Source: Ktedonobacteria bacterium brp13
GTDB lineage: Bacteria; Chloroflexota; Ktedonobacteria; Ktedonobacterales; Ktedonobacteraceae
Reading direction: 5' to 3'
Assembly: GCA_015099395.1 (NCBI GenBank)
Contig: AP024096.1
Span: 2,666,001-2,730,000, forward strand
DNA length: 64,000 nt
Shown here: positions 1 through 8,808 of the stretch, piece after piece
Numbering within the stretch: position 1 is the first letter of the stretch
Layout: the number at the start of each line of letters is the position of its first letter
Translations under genes and position numbers: made by a program
The notes under the pieces: generated by a model
Told to the model about the DNA's origin: nothing
The model's database searches: none
What the model saw: only the letters and a program-made list of their open reading frames with translations

Positions 1-1
1 G

Positions 2-307
2 GCGACAGGACAGGCGTCCGCACTCTACAACACGCAGCGGCAGGTTGGTGCCGCACTCGGTGTCGCCATTCTGAGTAGTGTCATCAGTGGCATTGGTGCA
101 ACCTACCTCGATAGCCACAATGTCACCCTCCCCAACTACACGGCCTATCACGCTGCATTTATCACGGCAGCCGGACTCATCATTATCGCAGGCGCTTTTG
201 CGCTCCTCGTACGCGACAAAGATGCAGCCGCAACCATGCGCCGTGTAATCAAGAAAACCAACCCGCAGCAAGTTGCACAACAATCTATCGCTACCGAAGC
301 TGGCTAG
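2..307 (+). CDS. MFS multidrug exporter, C-terminal end (partial)
   Basis: This is the 3' end of a gene that begins before the window; 101 codons and a TAG stop are visible. The residues include ALYNTQRQVGAALGVAILSS, the signature seen near the last helices of 14-helix DHA2 (EmrB/QacA-type) drug:H+ antiporters. A short loop and one more hydrophobic helix (AAFITAAGLIIIAGAFALLV) follow, then a polar cytoplasmic tail. By family knowledge it would be an inner-membrane proton-coupled exporter; the substrate cannot be read from this part. The next gene lies 158 bp downstream and looks separately transcribed. Confidence 0.8.
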   Translation, partial: ATGQASALYNTQRQVGAALGVAILSSVISGIGATYLDSHNVTLPNYTAYHAAFITAAGLIIIAGAFALLVRDKDAAATMRRVIKKTNPQQVAQQSIATEAG

Positions 308-465
308 CATAGACACGACACGAAACAATCACTAAACAATCACTAAACAATAGAGAAAAGTAATCAGACAAGATAGAGTCATATCTATGTGTTATGATAT
401 GCTACATACTCATTTAGCGTAACCAGGCTTTACGCTCCACATAGACAAGGACGAATATATTTACC

Positions 466-1101
466 ATGGATCTCTATCTTGTACGACACGGAGAAAAGGC
501 GTCATACGCGACTGACGCGATACTGACGCCCCGTGGTGAGCAGCAGGCCAGAGCGGTAGGACGCTACTGTGCCCAGTTGCCGGTAACGTTGATGGCTGCG
601 AGCCCGCTGCTACGCACATTGAAGACGGCACAAATTATGTCTGACGCGATGGGTGGACAGCCTTTCGAGATCTGGCCGGAGATCCGTGAGGGTCTTTTTA
701 GAGAGGCACGCCGCTACCCAAAGAGCGAGGGGGAAAAGCTGTATCCATCGGCGCGCTTCACCGCAACATTTGACGATCAGCCACCATTTTATGCAATCGA
801 TACCGAAGAAAGTATGCTCGCACGCAGTCGAGAGGCCATTCGACTCCTGCAAGCGCGTAGCACAGCCGATGATACCGTCGTTCTGGTCACGCATGGCGGC
901 TTCATCTCTTATTTTATGCATACAATCCTGCAGATGACACCGGGAAGTTTCAGCTATTTCAAAGTCGCCTTCGCCTCTATCACACACCTGCGCTACTACA
1001 TACCTGAACCCCGGAAGGGTCTGCCGCCCGTCTACCCAGCACGCACCCTCGATGTGCTATCGGTCGGCGACACCATCCATCTCCAGAACTTGCTAGATTA
1101 G
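466..1101 (+). CDS. histidine phosphatase family protein
   Basis: A 211-residue cytoplasmic protein of the histidine phosphatase (phosphoglycerate mutase-like) superfamily. The catalytic RHGE motif lies at residues 8-11 (LVRHGEKAS), and the second catalytic histidine is in LVTHGGFISYF about residue 143. LTPRGEQQA and the ASPLLRTLKTAQIM block are typical of the fold. Family members remove phosphate from small phosphomonoesters through a phosphohistidine intermediate; the substrate here is unknown. It stands alone between the MFS gene and an ABC importer operon. Two other members of the family lie in this window (38047-38646 and 45790-46485), but they are not close copies. Confidence 0.85.
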   Translation: MDLYLVRHGEKASYATDAILTPRGEQQARAVGRYCAQLPVTLMAASPLLRTLKTAQIMSDAMGGQPFEIWPEIREGLFREARRYPKSEGEKLYPSARFTATFDDQPPFYAIDTEESMLARSREAIRLLQARSTADDTVVLVTHGGFISYFMHTILQMTPGSFSYFKVAFASITHLRYYIPEPRKGLPPVYPARTLDVLSVGDTIHLQNLLD

Positions 1102-1184
1102 CAGGGGCTGCCCTCTACGTCATGCTGAAAGTATCTATCTTACGCATGCTGTCTGCCTACAGCACACAAAGATGCGCCTCAGCT

Positions 1185-1232
1185 ATAGTTACAATGCGCC
1201 CAATGATAACTATTTCGACGCATTGTAACTAT
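1185..1232. repeat. perfect 14-bp inverted repeat (AACTAT family)
   Basis: ATAGTTACAATGCG (1185-1198) pairs perfectly with CGCATTGTAACTAT (1219-1232). The loop also contains AATGATAACTATTTCG. The same words recur at 5628-5680 and in a tandem repeat at 6017-6058, so this is a small interspersed palindrome family. It lies downstream of the phosphatase gene and could act as a terminator, but it has no T-run. Confidence 0.6.
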
Positions 1233-1288
1233 TTCGTTGCCCCGGCGAGGGCTTTATTTGCTCTTCCGGAAGTGCTAGTACAGAGCTA

Positions 1289-1340
1289 TGTTACACACAA
1301 AATAACATCTGTTACAAATAACATTTTGTTACATGTAACA
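1289..1340. promoter_or_regulatory. array of TGTTACA/TGTAACA operator-like sites
   Basis: About 230 bp before the ABC importer genes lies a cluster of the same 7-mer in both orientations: TGTTACA at 1289 and again near 1310, reversed AATAACA/ATAACA copies between them, and a perfect 14-bp palindrome TGTTACATGTAACA at 1327-1340. The spacing and symmetry look like a multi-site operator for a dimeric repressor. That it controls the importer operon is inference from position; no regulator gene is adjacent. Confidence 0.45.
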
Positions 1341-1567
1341 TAGAATAATTTTACTCCCTGTTAACATCCATTTAAAACCTTCCATTTAAACTACATAGCA
1401 GTGGAGCTTTTCGCTACGTATTGTTCTGTCTCTTGTCATATAAATTAGTTCCTGCTGCGCTAGCAGGTGAGCAGGTTATGAGTTTTGACACAACACTACC
1501 CGGTCTATGCCTCATCAATGCAAAAGGTATAGACGCTCCAATTGTAATTAAGGAGAAATATTTACTC

Positions 1568-2686
1568 ATGTCTGTAATCCCTGGCAAAAAGCCTTCTATT
1601 TCGCTATTGAGAAGTTCTATTTTATTTTTATCGTTACTCTCAATAGTAGTGGCGCTTGCTGCGTGTGGTGGTAGCGGTAGTGGTAGCGCCTCTGCCTCTA
1701 GCACCTCCAACGGATCTGCCACTTCTACGTGTAATGCATCCACTGGTCTGACCCTCTACTCTGCGCAAGGCTATGATTCTGATATGGCGCATGCTTTCCA
1801 GAAGCAGACCGGTATTACAACCAAACTTGTCGATGACAGTACAGGTAATCTGCTGGCAAAGATATCGGCTGAAGGCAATGTGAATCCACAATGGGATGTT
1901 ACCTGGTTCGATGGCAATGTATCCATGCAGTCGTTGGACGATCAGCATGCGTTGCTCAAATGGTCCTCGCCGAGCGCCAGCAACCTGACAACGCTGGGAA
2001 AGCAGTATGTAGCAAGCGATAACAGCTACTATCCTACTGGTCTGACAACGGTGGGTGCCATTGCCTACAATCCAAAGCATATTCCTGCGGCTGGCCTGCC
2101 AAAGGATTGGAGTGACTTACTCAAGCCCGCCTATAAAAATCTGGTGGCGATGAACGATCCAGCTTTATCTGGACCAACCTATCCTTTACTTGCTGGCCTG
2201 GGCCAGATTATGGGCGGTGAAAACCAGGCCAAGCAGTACTTCAGCCAGTTGAAGTCGAATGGGCTGCAAATTTTCCAGACCAATAATCCAACCTTGAATA
2301 GCGTGGAGACTGGCGCTCGTGAGTTTGGTATCCTCCAGGACTCGGCCATCTATAGCGCGATAAAAGCTGGACAGCCAATCAATATCCTCTATCCATCTTC
2401 GGGTGTAGTAGGATTACCAAGTGTTATCGGTATCGCCGCTCAGGCTCGTCACATGGCATGTGCCAAACAGTTTGTGAACTGGGTACTCTCGCCAGCTGGT
2501 CAATCAATCATGACGCACCATGATCCTACCGATGGTGATACTTACTTTGTACCGTTGGTCACAGGGGTCACTCCTGTCGTGACACGCCGCTTGACCGGTA
2601 TCAACTACGTCAATTTGAATTTGTCCCAGTGGTCATCTGTAGAGGCTGAATATAAACAATGGTTCCACACAAACATCGTTCAATAA
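1568..2686 (+). CDS. ABC transporter substrate-binding lipoprotein (iron/Fbp type)
   Basis: Extracytoplasmic solute-binding protein of about 372 residues. The ATG at 1568 is chosen because AAGGAG precedes it and because it exposes a lipoprotein signal: a basic N-terminus, a hydrophobic stretch, and a lipobox (LAAC) near residue 33, followed by a Gly/Ser-rich tether. The mature part begins LTLYSAQGYDSDMAHAFQ and has the layout of family-1 binding proteins of the Fe(III)/2-aminoethylphosphonate/thiamine group (for example the PSSGVVGLPSVIGI block). The ligand cannot be assigned from sequence. It is the first gene of a three-gene operon with the fused permease and the ATPase. Confidence 0.85.
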   Translation: MSVIPGKKPSISLLRSSILFLSLLSIVVALAACGGSGSGSASASSTSNGSATSTCNASTGLTLYSAQGYDSDMAHAFQKQTGITTKLVDDSTGNLLAKISAEGNVNPQWDVTWFDGNVSMQSLDDQHALLKWSSPSASNLTTLGKQYVASDNSYYPTGLTTVGAIAYNPKHIPAAGLPKDWSDLLKPAYKNLVAMNDPALSGPTYPLLAGLGQIMGGENQAKQYFSQLKSNGLQIFQTNNPTLNSVETGAREFGILQDSAIYSAIKAGQPINILYPSSGVVGLPSVIGIAAQARHMACAKQFVNWVLSPAGQSIMTHHDPTDGDTYFVPLVTGVTPVVTRRLTGINYVNLNLSQWSSVEAEYKQWFHTNIVQ

Positions 2687-2715
2687 ACGTTGCTGAGGAC
2701 CAGGAAAAGGGCATA

Positions 2716-4554
2716 GTGAATACGTTCACTACGCCCTCTTCGTTGTTTTCAGTTAAATCTCTTTTGCGGTTGGTTGGGCAGGTCGTGGTGATTGGTGTGC
2801 CTGTAATTGTGCTGGTCCTGTTTGTGCTCTATCCATTGGCTGCCATCATTCTCCAAAGCGTTTTTCCGCAGTTATATGCCGACGTGCCCAGTTTCACGCC
2901 CAGTCTTGATGCTCTGCATCAGGTCTTTGCGTTTGCTGAAAACTACGGCGCATTCATTAATTCGCTCTGGCTATCAGCGACAACCGCTGTGCTGGCGTCC
3001 CTGATCGGTACGGTCCTGGCTATACTGGCCCGACGTACGAATGTTCCGCTCCGTCGTACCATGGATACGCTGGTGTGGATCGTCTTTTTCATGCCGTCAT
3101 TTTTGGTCGGTGAAGCATGGTCCCTGATCATGCTGCGTGGTGGGATTCCTGATCAGTATCTGCATTTTCCAAATGCTTTGGTCAATGGCTTCTTTTCGCC
3201 CGCTGGTGTGATCTTTATTCTGAGTCTGAAGTCCTTTCCCTTTGTGTATCTTTCGGTGAGCGCGGCCCTGCATGGACTTGGCTCGGAGTTCGAGGATGCG
3301 GCACGGAGTGTGGGGGCACGTAACTGGCGGGCCTGGCTCAGTATCAATACTCCGTTACTGCTCCCTGCGATTTTAGCAGGTGGACTCATCGCCTTCGCTG
3401 AGAGTCTCTCAGATTTCGGTACTGCGGCCACGATTGCGCAGAGCTCGAATATTACGCTTGTAACCTATCAGATCTATACATCCATTAATACCGCACCTGT
3501 AAACTTTGCGCTTACCGCCGCCTTCTCGCTGCTGCTCTTTGTGGCGATTGCGCTGGCGATGCTGGCACAGTCGGCGATCTTACGTACACGCTCATTTCAG
3601 GTGATCAGCGGCAGAAGTCGTCCTGCGCATACGGTTGAACTGGGTCTATGGAAGTGGCCTGCCGTCATCTTCTGTGGCCTGATCTTCTTCCTGGCACTGG
3701 TGCTCCCGCTGGGGATGTGCCTGGTGCTCTCATTCCTGCAAGCCTTTGGGCAAGGTCTCACACCGGCAAATTGGACGCTCGCAAACTATCAGAGCGTACT
3801 TGCTCAGGGCTCGGATGATCTTGGTGCCCTTACGCGCTCCCTCTGGCTGTCTCTGGGCACGGCCACGATTACGACGCTGGTGGGTCTGCCGATTGCCTTT
3901 ATTATTCGTCGCACAACCATTCCTGGTCGTAAACTGCTCGGCATGTTTACTCTCATTACGATTGCGGTACCGGGTATCGTCCTGGCTTGCGGCTATATCT
4001 TTGCCTGGAATGCGCCCTGGCTGCTCTCTATAGGCATCGGCGGTGCGGTGGGCATCCAGTTTTACGGCACTATCTGGCTCCTGTTCGCCGCCTATATCGG
4101 TGGCAGCCTCCCCTACGCGACACGGTTAAGTATAGGTGGACTTGACCAGGTTGGTCAGAGCTTGTTGGAGACAGCACAGGTACAAGGCGCGAGTCTCTTC
4201 CAATTGCTCCTACGTATCGTTGGGCCGCTCTTACGCACAAGCCTTACCTCTATCTGGCTACTGGTTTTTACTGGGACGATGTTTGAGTTGTCCGCATCCG
4301 AGTTGCTGTACCCGCCGGGTGAGCCAACGATGCCGGTACAGATTGTAAGCCTCTTCAATGATTTCAAACTCGGTCCTGGTATGGCACTTGCAATGCTCAA
4401 TATTGGTATTGTGACTATCGCGCTTATCGTGCTGCGCTTCCTGCCCTGGCTGGTGAGTCAGTTGCTACAGCGCCGCGCAAAAAGAAAGACAATCGATGTA
4501 TCTACAAGTCAAACAGTTGAACAAGAATTACGGGTCACGGCGGGTCGTCTCTGA
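2716..4554 (+). CDS. ABC transporter permease, two fused domains (FbpB-like)
   Basis: Inner-membrane permease of about 612 residues with roughly 12 transmembrane helices. It contains two copies of the binding-protein-dependent permease domain in one chain: an EAA-like loop at FEDAARSVGARNWRAWLSI in the first half and ETAQVQGASLFQLLLRIVGP in the second. This is the layout of FbpB/AfuB-type permeases. A GTG at 2716 preceded by AGGAAAAGG is preferred; an in-frame ATG at 2659 would overlap the binding-protein gene by 28 bp. The 3' end overlaps the ATPase gene by 59 bp, indicating translational coupling. Confidence 0.85.
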   Translation: MNTFTTPSSLFSVKSLLRLVGQVVVIGVPVIVLVLFVLYPLAAIILQSVFPQLYADVPSFTPSLDALHQVFAFAENYGAFINSLWLSATTAVLASLIGTVLAILARRTNVPLRRTMDTLVWIVFFMPSFLVGEAWSLIMLRGGIPDQYLHFPNALVNGFFSPAGVIFILSLKSFPFVYLSVSAALHGLGSEFEDAARSVGARNWRAWLSINTPLLLPAILAGGLIAFAESLSDFGTAATIAQSSNITLVTYQIYTSINTAPVNFALTAAFSLLLFVAIALAMLAQSAILRTRSFQVISGRSRPAHTVELGLWKWPAVIFCGLIFFLALVLPLGMCLVLSFLQAFGQGLTPANWTLANYQSVLAQGSDDLGALTRSLWLSLGTATITTLVGLPIAFIIRRTTIPGRKLLGMFTLITIAVPGIVLACGYIFAWNAPWLLSIGIGGAVGIQFYGTIWLLFAAYIGGSLPYATRLSIGGLDQVGQSLLETAQVQGASLFQLLLRIVGPLLRTSLTSIWLLVFTGTMFELSASELLYPPGEPTMPVQIVSLFNDFKLGPGMALAMLNIGIVTIALIVLRFLPWLVSQLLQRRAKRKTIDVSTSQTVEQELRVTAGRL

Positions 4555-5599
4555 TGTCAACCTGCAGATGGAAGAGGGCGAAATCCTCTCGCTACTTGGC
4601 CCCTCTGGCTGTGGCAAGACGACGATCCTACGCTCGATTGCAGGCCTGGTGACGCCTGAGAGCGGTCTGATCCAGGTGGGAGACCGGGTCCTTTTTCATG
4701 AGAAGCGTAGCATGCCCATCGAAGAACGTGAGATCGGGATGGTTTTCCAGGATTACGCACTCTGGCCGCACATGACGGTGGCGCGCAATATCTCATTTGG
4801 CATGCGTCTACGTCATTTTTCAGCGCGTAAGATCGCGTCGCGGGTCCAGGAATTGCTGGAACTTGTCAGCCTGCCGGGACTGGCTGACCGCTATCCCTAC
4901 CAGCTCTCCGGTGGACAGCAGCAGCGTGTCGCGTTGGCACGTGCCCTGGCGACAGAGCCACGCGTATTGTTGCTCGATGAGCCGCTATCCAGTCTCGATA
5001 CCGCTTTGCGCGAGACCATGCGTACAGAACTGGTACAGATTTTCAAGCGCCTCAAGATTACCGCGATCAATGTGACGCACGATCAGGATGAAGCAATGGC
5101 GATGTCCGATCGTATTATGGTCTTACGCGATGGATGTGTGCAGCAGGTCGGCTCACCAACGGACCTGTATATCAATCCCATGAATGTTTTTGTGGCTTCT
5201 TTTATGGGACCTGCGAACCTGTTCTCAGGCGACATCCAGCCAGCGACAGCAACAGACGACAGCATCACGCTCCGTCTCAATACAAAGTCGTCGGAGCAAA
5301 AAGTACTGACGGGCGTCGTACGTGCTGAAGCCAGAGATCACCTGCAGCAACATGCACAGCTCCTCTGCCGTCCCGATGATATCCGTGTCCATCGTGAGGC
5401 GTTGCCTGACGGACAGGCCAATGTACTCACCGGCACAGTCTCGTACACATCTTTTATTGGTGGTCGCTGGCACATCCAGGTCATACCAGAAGATATACAG
5501 ATGGAGCCCATACGCGTCTACTCTTCTACCCCTGCAGAGATCGAGCAACGCGTCTGGCTAGAGCTTCCGGTGCAGGACTGCCGCATCGTGCCAGAATAG
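4496..5599 (+). CDS. ABC transporter ATP-binding protein (FbpC-like)
   Basis: A 367-residue ABC ATPase that would power the importer. Walker A is GPSGCGKTT (about residues 36-44), the signature is LSGGQQQRVALARAL, Walker B is VLLLDEP and the switch histidine is in VTHDQDEAM. The C-terminal ~130 residues form a TOBE-like regulatory domain (VLTGTVSYTSFIGGRWHIQV), as in the PotA/FbpC group. Its start lies inside the permease gene, so the two are coupled. A palindrome at 5628-5666 follows and could end transcription of the operon. Confidence 0.9.
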   Translation: MYLQVKQLNKNYGSRRVVSDVNLQMEEGEILSLLGPSGCGKTTILRSIAGLVTPESGLIQVGDRVLFHEKRSMPIEEREIGMVFQDYALWPHMTVARNISFGMRLRHFSARKIASRVQELLELVSLPGLADRYPYQLSGGQQQRVALARALATEPRVLLLDEPLSSLDTALRETMRTELVQIFKRLKITAINVTHDQDEAMAMSDRIMVLRDGCVQQVGSPTDLYINPMNVFVASFMGPANLFSGDIQPATATDDSITLRLNTKSSEQKVLTGVVRAEARDHLQQHAQLLCRPDDIRVHREALPDGQANVLTGTVSYTSFIGGRWHIQVIPEDIQMEPIRVYSSTPAEIEQRVWLELPVQDCRIVPE

Positions 5600-5627
5600 C
5601 GGGATGCATACAACACAAAAAGAAGCG

Positions 5628-5666
5628 CCGAAATAGTTATCATTCGGCGCATCATAACTATTTCGG
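5628..5666. terminator. 13-bp perfect inverted repeat between convergent genes
   Basis: CCGAAATAGTTAT (5628-5640) pairs with ATAACTATTTCGG (5654-5666). It sits between the ABC operon and the convergent small gene at 5694-5885, a position suited to a two-way terminator. It lacks a clear T-run and shares the AACTATTTCG word with the repeat at 1185-1232, so it may simply be an interspersed repeat. Confidence 0.45.
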
Positions 5667-5693
5667 CACATTGTAACTATAGGTGAGATATGC

Positions 5694-5885
5694 TTATTGC
5701 TTTTCTGCTTTGCGAGCTTTCTCAGCGGCAGCGCGAATTTCGGCAAGAGCCTGTTCTTTCGGAATAGTCTCTACATCGTCAAGCTCATCTTTAGATTTGG
5801 AAGCTTTACTTTTACCGCTTGCAGTGCTGCCGCTTTTCTTTTCAGCCTTAGCTGCCTTTTTAACTGGTTCTTTCTCATTCGTCAC
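5694..5885 (-). CDS. small Lys/Ala/Glu-rich hypothetical protein
   Basis: A 63-residue highly charged protein starting at a GTG, with a strong GGAGGG ribosome site about 8 bases upstream. It begins MTNEKEPVKKAAKAEKKSG and ends ALAEIRAAAEKARKAEKQ. The first half is rich in Lys/Ser/Ala and looks disordered; the second half is acidic then alternating and should form a helix. There is no membrane segment or cysteine. The composition recalls small nucleic-acid-binding or desiccation-type proteins, but I do not recognise a family. It is convergent with the ABC operon. Confidence 0.55.
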   Translation of the reverse strand: MTNEKEPVKKAAKAEKKSGSTASGKSKASKSKDELDDVETIPKEQALAEIRAAAEKARKAEKQ

Positions 5886-6016
5886 AGTTACTCAACCCTC
5901 CTACAACTAGAAAGAAAGTGCATGCTTATGCTACTTACACGCTGACAGCTTTTACACGCAACGAGTCGGCGTAACGATACAGTATGTGACCCTTAAAAAC
6001 ACTATAAAACAACAAA

Positions 6017-6058
6017 ACTAAATGGCATAGTTGCAATACTAAATGGCATAGTTACAAT
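6017..6058. repeat. 21-bp tandem duplication
   Basis: Two adjacent 21-bp units beginning ACTAAATGGCATAGTT (6017-6037 and 6038-6058) differ at one base. The TAGTTACAAT word links them to the palindromes at 1185-1232 and 5628-5680. They lie just downstream of the membrane-protein gene that ends at 6111. Confidence 0.6.
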
Positions 6059-6110
6059 AGAAGATAGAAAACAATGTGTAGATGAGCTCATTGGTATCAA
6101 GTGTCACTAG

Positions 6111-8306
6111 CTACGTTCTATATGTGACAACGTCCATTTTTGTCAATTGCATGATGCTATTGACAAGCTGCTGAACATCCGGTACAGGTGTATTGGTAAC
6201 GTGATTAACTCCACCGTGCACAAGATAGTCCGCTTGCGTTGCCATATCAACCCGTAATGTCTGCGCTCCTGCCAGGTGATTATGATCCAGCTTGATAAGC
6301 TGTAATGCATCGCTATGAATCTGTCCCAGCCAGGTCTTGTACACATCCAACGCTGCCTTGATCTGCATAGCTTGTTTAGCTTGTGCAGGCGTAACGCCGG
6401 AACTCTGTGCGATGTCATTCAGTTGATTTTGCATACCCGTCAGATAGCCAGGGGCACCAGACAACCGAGTATCGTCACAGTCGAGCAGGCTGATACTGCT
6501 GGCATGGACAATGTTGGCTTCGCTTACTATCGACCCTCCTGCCTGGGATAAGTCAGAGGTAGCGCATTTGCCATCCAGATACGATATAACGTTAGCAACG
6601 GCCTGGCGCATGAGATGAACTGATCCCGGATTTTTCGCCGTGTTGCTTTCGTGTTCAACCTGCTCAATATTGTTCATGAACCCGACGGCAACGCCACCGA
6701 ACAGACCATTATGCTCAAGATCTGGCACATCTGATAGTAATAGACGCATATGATCAAGATAGCTCAGAGTGGCTTCGTAGCGCCAGCGTCCTTTATCCTG
6801 CGTTGAATTATTGGGGACGATATTGGTGGCTTCCTCAGTAATCAACAAATGGCTCGTTGTTGCCAGAAGATCGCGATGTTGCGGATCACGATAGGTCAGG
6901 GAAAAGCTGCCATGGTCGGGAGTCACCATGCCCAAAGCAATCGAGACAGGTTCACCCTGATCATTCTGCAACCAGGCGTAATACTGACTCCCCATGGAGG
7001 GATCGGGGGCATGCTGAAGTTGAAGTTGTATGCCATCATTGATACCTATACGCCCATGGTGTAAAGGATGTAATGAACTAAAGAAAGATAGCGATCCATG
7101 TATATCATTATTCAAGGGCACGGTAGAAGTTTGGGCATGCGCGAAGGTCAGGGTTCCTACTCCTGATCCGACCAGGATGAGCAGAATGGCAGCCAGTGTA
7201 ATAGCCACCAGCCCTTTTCGCTCACGGAAGGTGGGACGCACAGGTTTGGGACTAAGCGGCATCTCTTCATTTAACGTAACGGCTACCTGCGGCTCTTCCT
7301 TACTCAGCGCCGGTTTTGGTGCTGGCTTGAAAATAATCCGAGCTACCGCCAGGCCAATCGGCAGCAACAGCAGTGTCAACCAGTCCCACAGGGTATTGCC
7401 TTGAAAGCCCGTCCAGGTCCAGTGCAACACATAGCTGCCAAACAGAGTAACCAGCAGGAATACGAACGCCACGATCGCCACGGCACGCCCTTCTTGAGGA
7501 TAAGTATCAAATAAAGGCTGGACAATCGATAAGGCTATTGGTAGTAAGAGCAACTCAAGCCAGTTCCAAAGCTTGTTTCCCTGAAAGCCCGTCCAGGTCC
7601 AGTGGAACACATAGCCGCCGACGATGGTGATTAGCAAGATAATGCAAATGCCCACGAGAACGGCCACCCACGCCCGTTCGTACCCTTTAAAAGAGATTTC
7701 CGTCACAGCCAACGTCACCGGCAACAAGAACATATTGATCCAGTCCCACAGCGTATTCCCCTGAAAGCCCGTCCAGGTCCAGTGGAAAACGTAACCGCCG
7801 ATGATGGTGATCAATAAGAGGAGGAGAGCCACGCTCAGTGCGATGCCCCAGGTTCGCTTCCAGGCTCGTTTCGTACCAAAGAAGATTGAAAGGCTCGCCA
7901 GACCAACCGGTTGAAAAATCAAACGGAACCAATCCCAGAGCGTATTGCCCTGGAATCCGGCCCAGGTCCAATGCAAGGCATACCCACCGATAGCTACGAT
8001 TAGCAACAAAAGTCCCAACCCAACAAGCGCGATAGTCCACTCTCTGCGCCAGGTTCTTTCCGAACTAAAGAAGAGCGTAGCAGCCGCAAGTCCGATAGGA
8101 ATCAGTAGTAAATGCAACCAGTCCCAGAGCGTATTACCTGGATAACCGGTCCATAACCAATTGAGTCCATAACCCCCAATAGCCGTAAGGCACAGCACGA
8201 TAGTAGCCAGTAACAGGACCTGTCGTAGCTTCCTTTTGTAAGGATGGATCTCGCCGGCAACTTGCGTCGGCACGCTTTCCTCAGAATGCATCTCGTCAAT
8301 GCTCAT
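6111..8306 (-). CDS. membrane protein with five WTGFQGNTLWDWL modules and an outer domain
   Basis: A 731-residue protein. Residues ~30-328 are five tandem repeats of a 60-63 residue module: a hydrophobic helix, the loop (Y)xxHWTWTGFQGNTLWDWL, and a second hydrophobic helix (key Trp at about 52, 115, 178, 238 and 298). That gives about ten helices. One more helix (~355-375) leads to a ~350-residue region that should lie outside the cell. Its first part (YYAWLQNDQGEPVSIALG ... LLITEE) resembles the outer domain of anti-sigma-K type proteins; the rest is helical and unrecognised. The single module is known at the N-terminus of some bacterial membrane proteins; its role is unclear. It follows the 146-residue two-module gene by 61 bp, probably in one operon. 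Confidence 0.7.
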   Translation of the reverse strand: MSIDEMHSEESVPTQVAGEIHPYKRKLRQVLLLATIVLCLTAIGGYGLNWLWTGYPGNTLWDWLHLLLIPIGLAAATLFFSSERTWRREWTIALVGLGLLLLIVAIGGYALHWTWAGFQGNTLWDWFRLIFQPVGLASLSIFFGTKRAWKRTWGIALSVALLLLLITIIGGYVFHWTWTGFQGNTLWDWINMFLLPVTLAVTEISFKGYERAWVAVLVGICIILLITIVGGYVFHWTWTGFQGNKLWNWLELLLLPIALSIVQPLFDTYPQEGRAVAIVAFVFLLVTLFGSYVLHWTWTGFQGNTLWDWLTLLLLPIGLAVARIIFKPAPKPALSKEEPQVAVTLNEEMPLSPKPVRPTFRERKGLVAITLAAILLILVGSGVGTLTFAHAQTSTVPLNNDIHGSLSFFSSLHPLHHGRIGINDGIQLQLQHAPDPSMGSQYYAWLQNDQGEPVSIALGMVTPDHGSFSLTYRDPQHRDLLATTSHLLITEEATNIVPNNSTQDKGRWRYEATLSYLDHMRLLLSDVPDLEHNGLFGGVAVGFMNNIEQVEHESNTAKNPGSVHLMRQAVANVISYLDGKCATSDLSQAGGSIVSEANIVHASSISLLDCDDTRLSGAPGYLTGMQNQLNDIAQSSGVTPAQAKQAMQIKAALDVYKTWLGQIHSDALQLIKLDHNHLAGAQTLRVDMATQADYLVHGGVNHVTNTPVPDVQQLVNSIMQLTKMDVVTYRT

Positions 8307-8367
8307 ACTTATTATTATCTTTCAAATGATTCCACATATAATAAACTATTCGAGCTACAAATATCCC

Positions 8368-8808
8368 TTATGCCTCTGGCTTTGCCTGCTTGTGTTGTTG
8401 ATACTCAGTATAAGAGAGCTTCAAGACAACCAATCCCACAGGAAGTAGTAAGAGAATTAACCAATCCCACAGGGTATTGCCTTGAAATCCTGTCCACTTC
8501 CATTGCAAAAGATAGCCACCAATTCCAATCACTGCTAGAGCGACAGTCGCAATAATAGCCACCGTAAGCCACATGCGCTGATGACCTTTGAACGAAATCT
8601 TAGCTGTTACCAGAGCAACCGGAAGAAGGAATAATTTCAACCAATCCCACAGAGTATTACCCTGGAACCCCGTCCAGGTCCAATGAAAAAAATAGCCTCC
8701 CACGGCTGAGAGAAGCAAGAAAATAGCGATTATAGCCAGCACAAAGAACCATATATTTGTGCCCTTGCCCTTGCCCTTGCTCTGCTCAGTATGTGTATCA
8801 GAGCTCAT
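8368..8808 (-). CDS. small membrane protein with two WTGFQGNTLWDWL modules
   Basis: A 146-residue protein starting at an ATG behind GGAGAGG. After a polar Lys/Gly-rich N-terminus (KGKGKG), it has two copies of the same ~60-residue two-helix module as its downstream neighbour: FFHWTWTGFQGNTLWDWL at ~40-57 and LLQWKWTGFQGNTLWDWL at ~100-117. About four membrane helices are expected and no catalytic motif is visible. The conserved Trp/Asn/Asp loop lies between the helices at one membrane face. It is probably co-transcribed with the 731-residue protein and may assemble with it through the shared modules (inference). Confidence 0.7.
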   Translation of the reverse strand: MSSDTHTEQSKGKGKGTNIWFFVLAIIAIFLLLSAVGGYFFHWTWTGFQGNTLWDWLKLFLLPVALVTAKISFKGHQRMWLTVAIIATVALAVIGIGGYLLQWKWTGFQGNTLWDWLILLLLPVGLVVLKLSYTEYQQHKQAKPEA

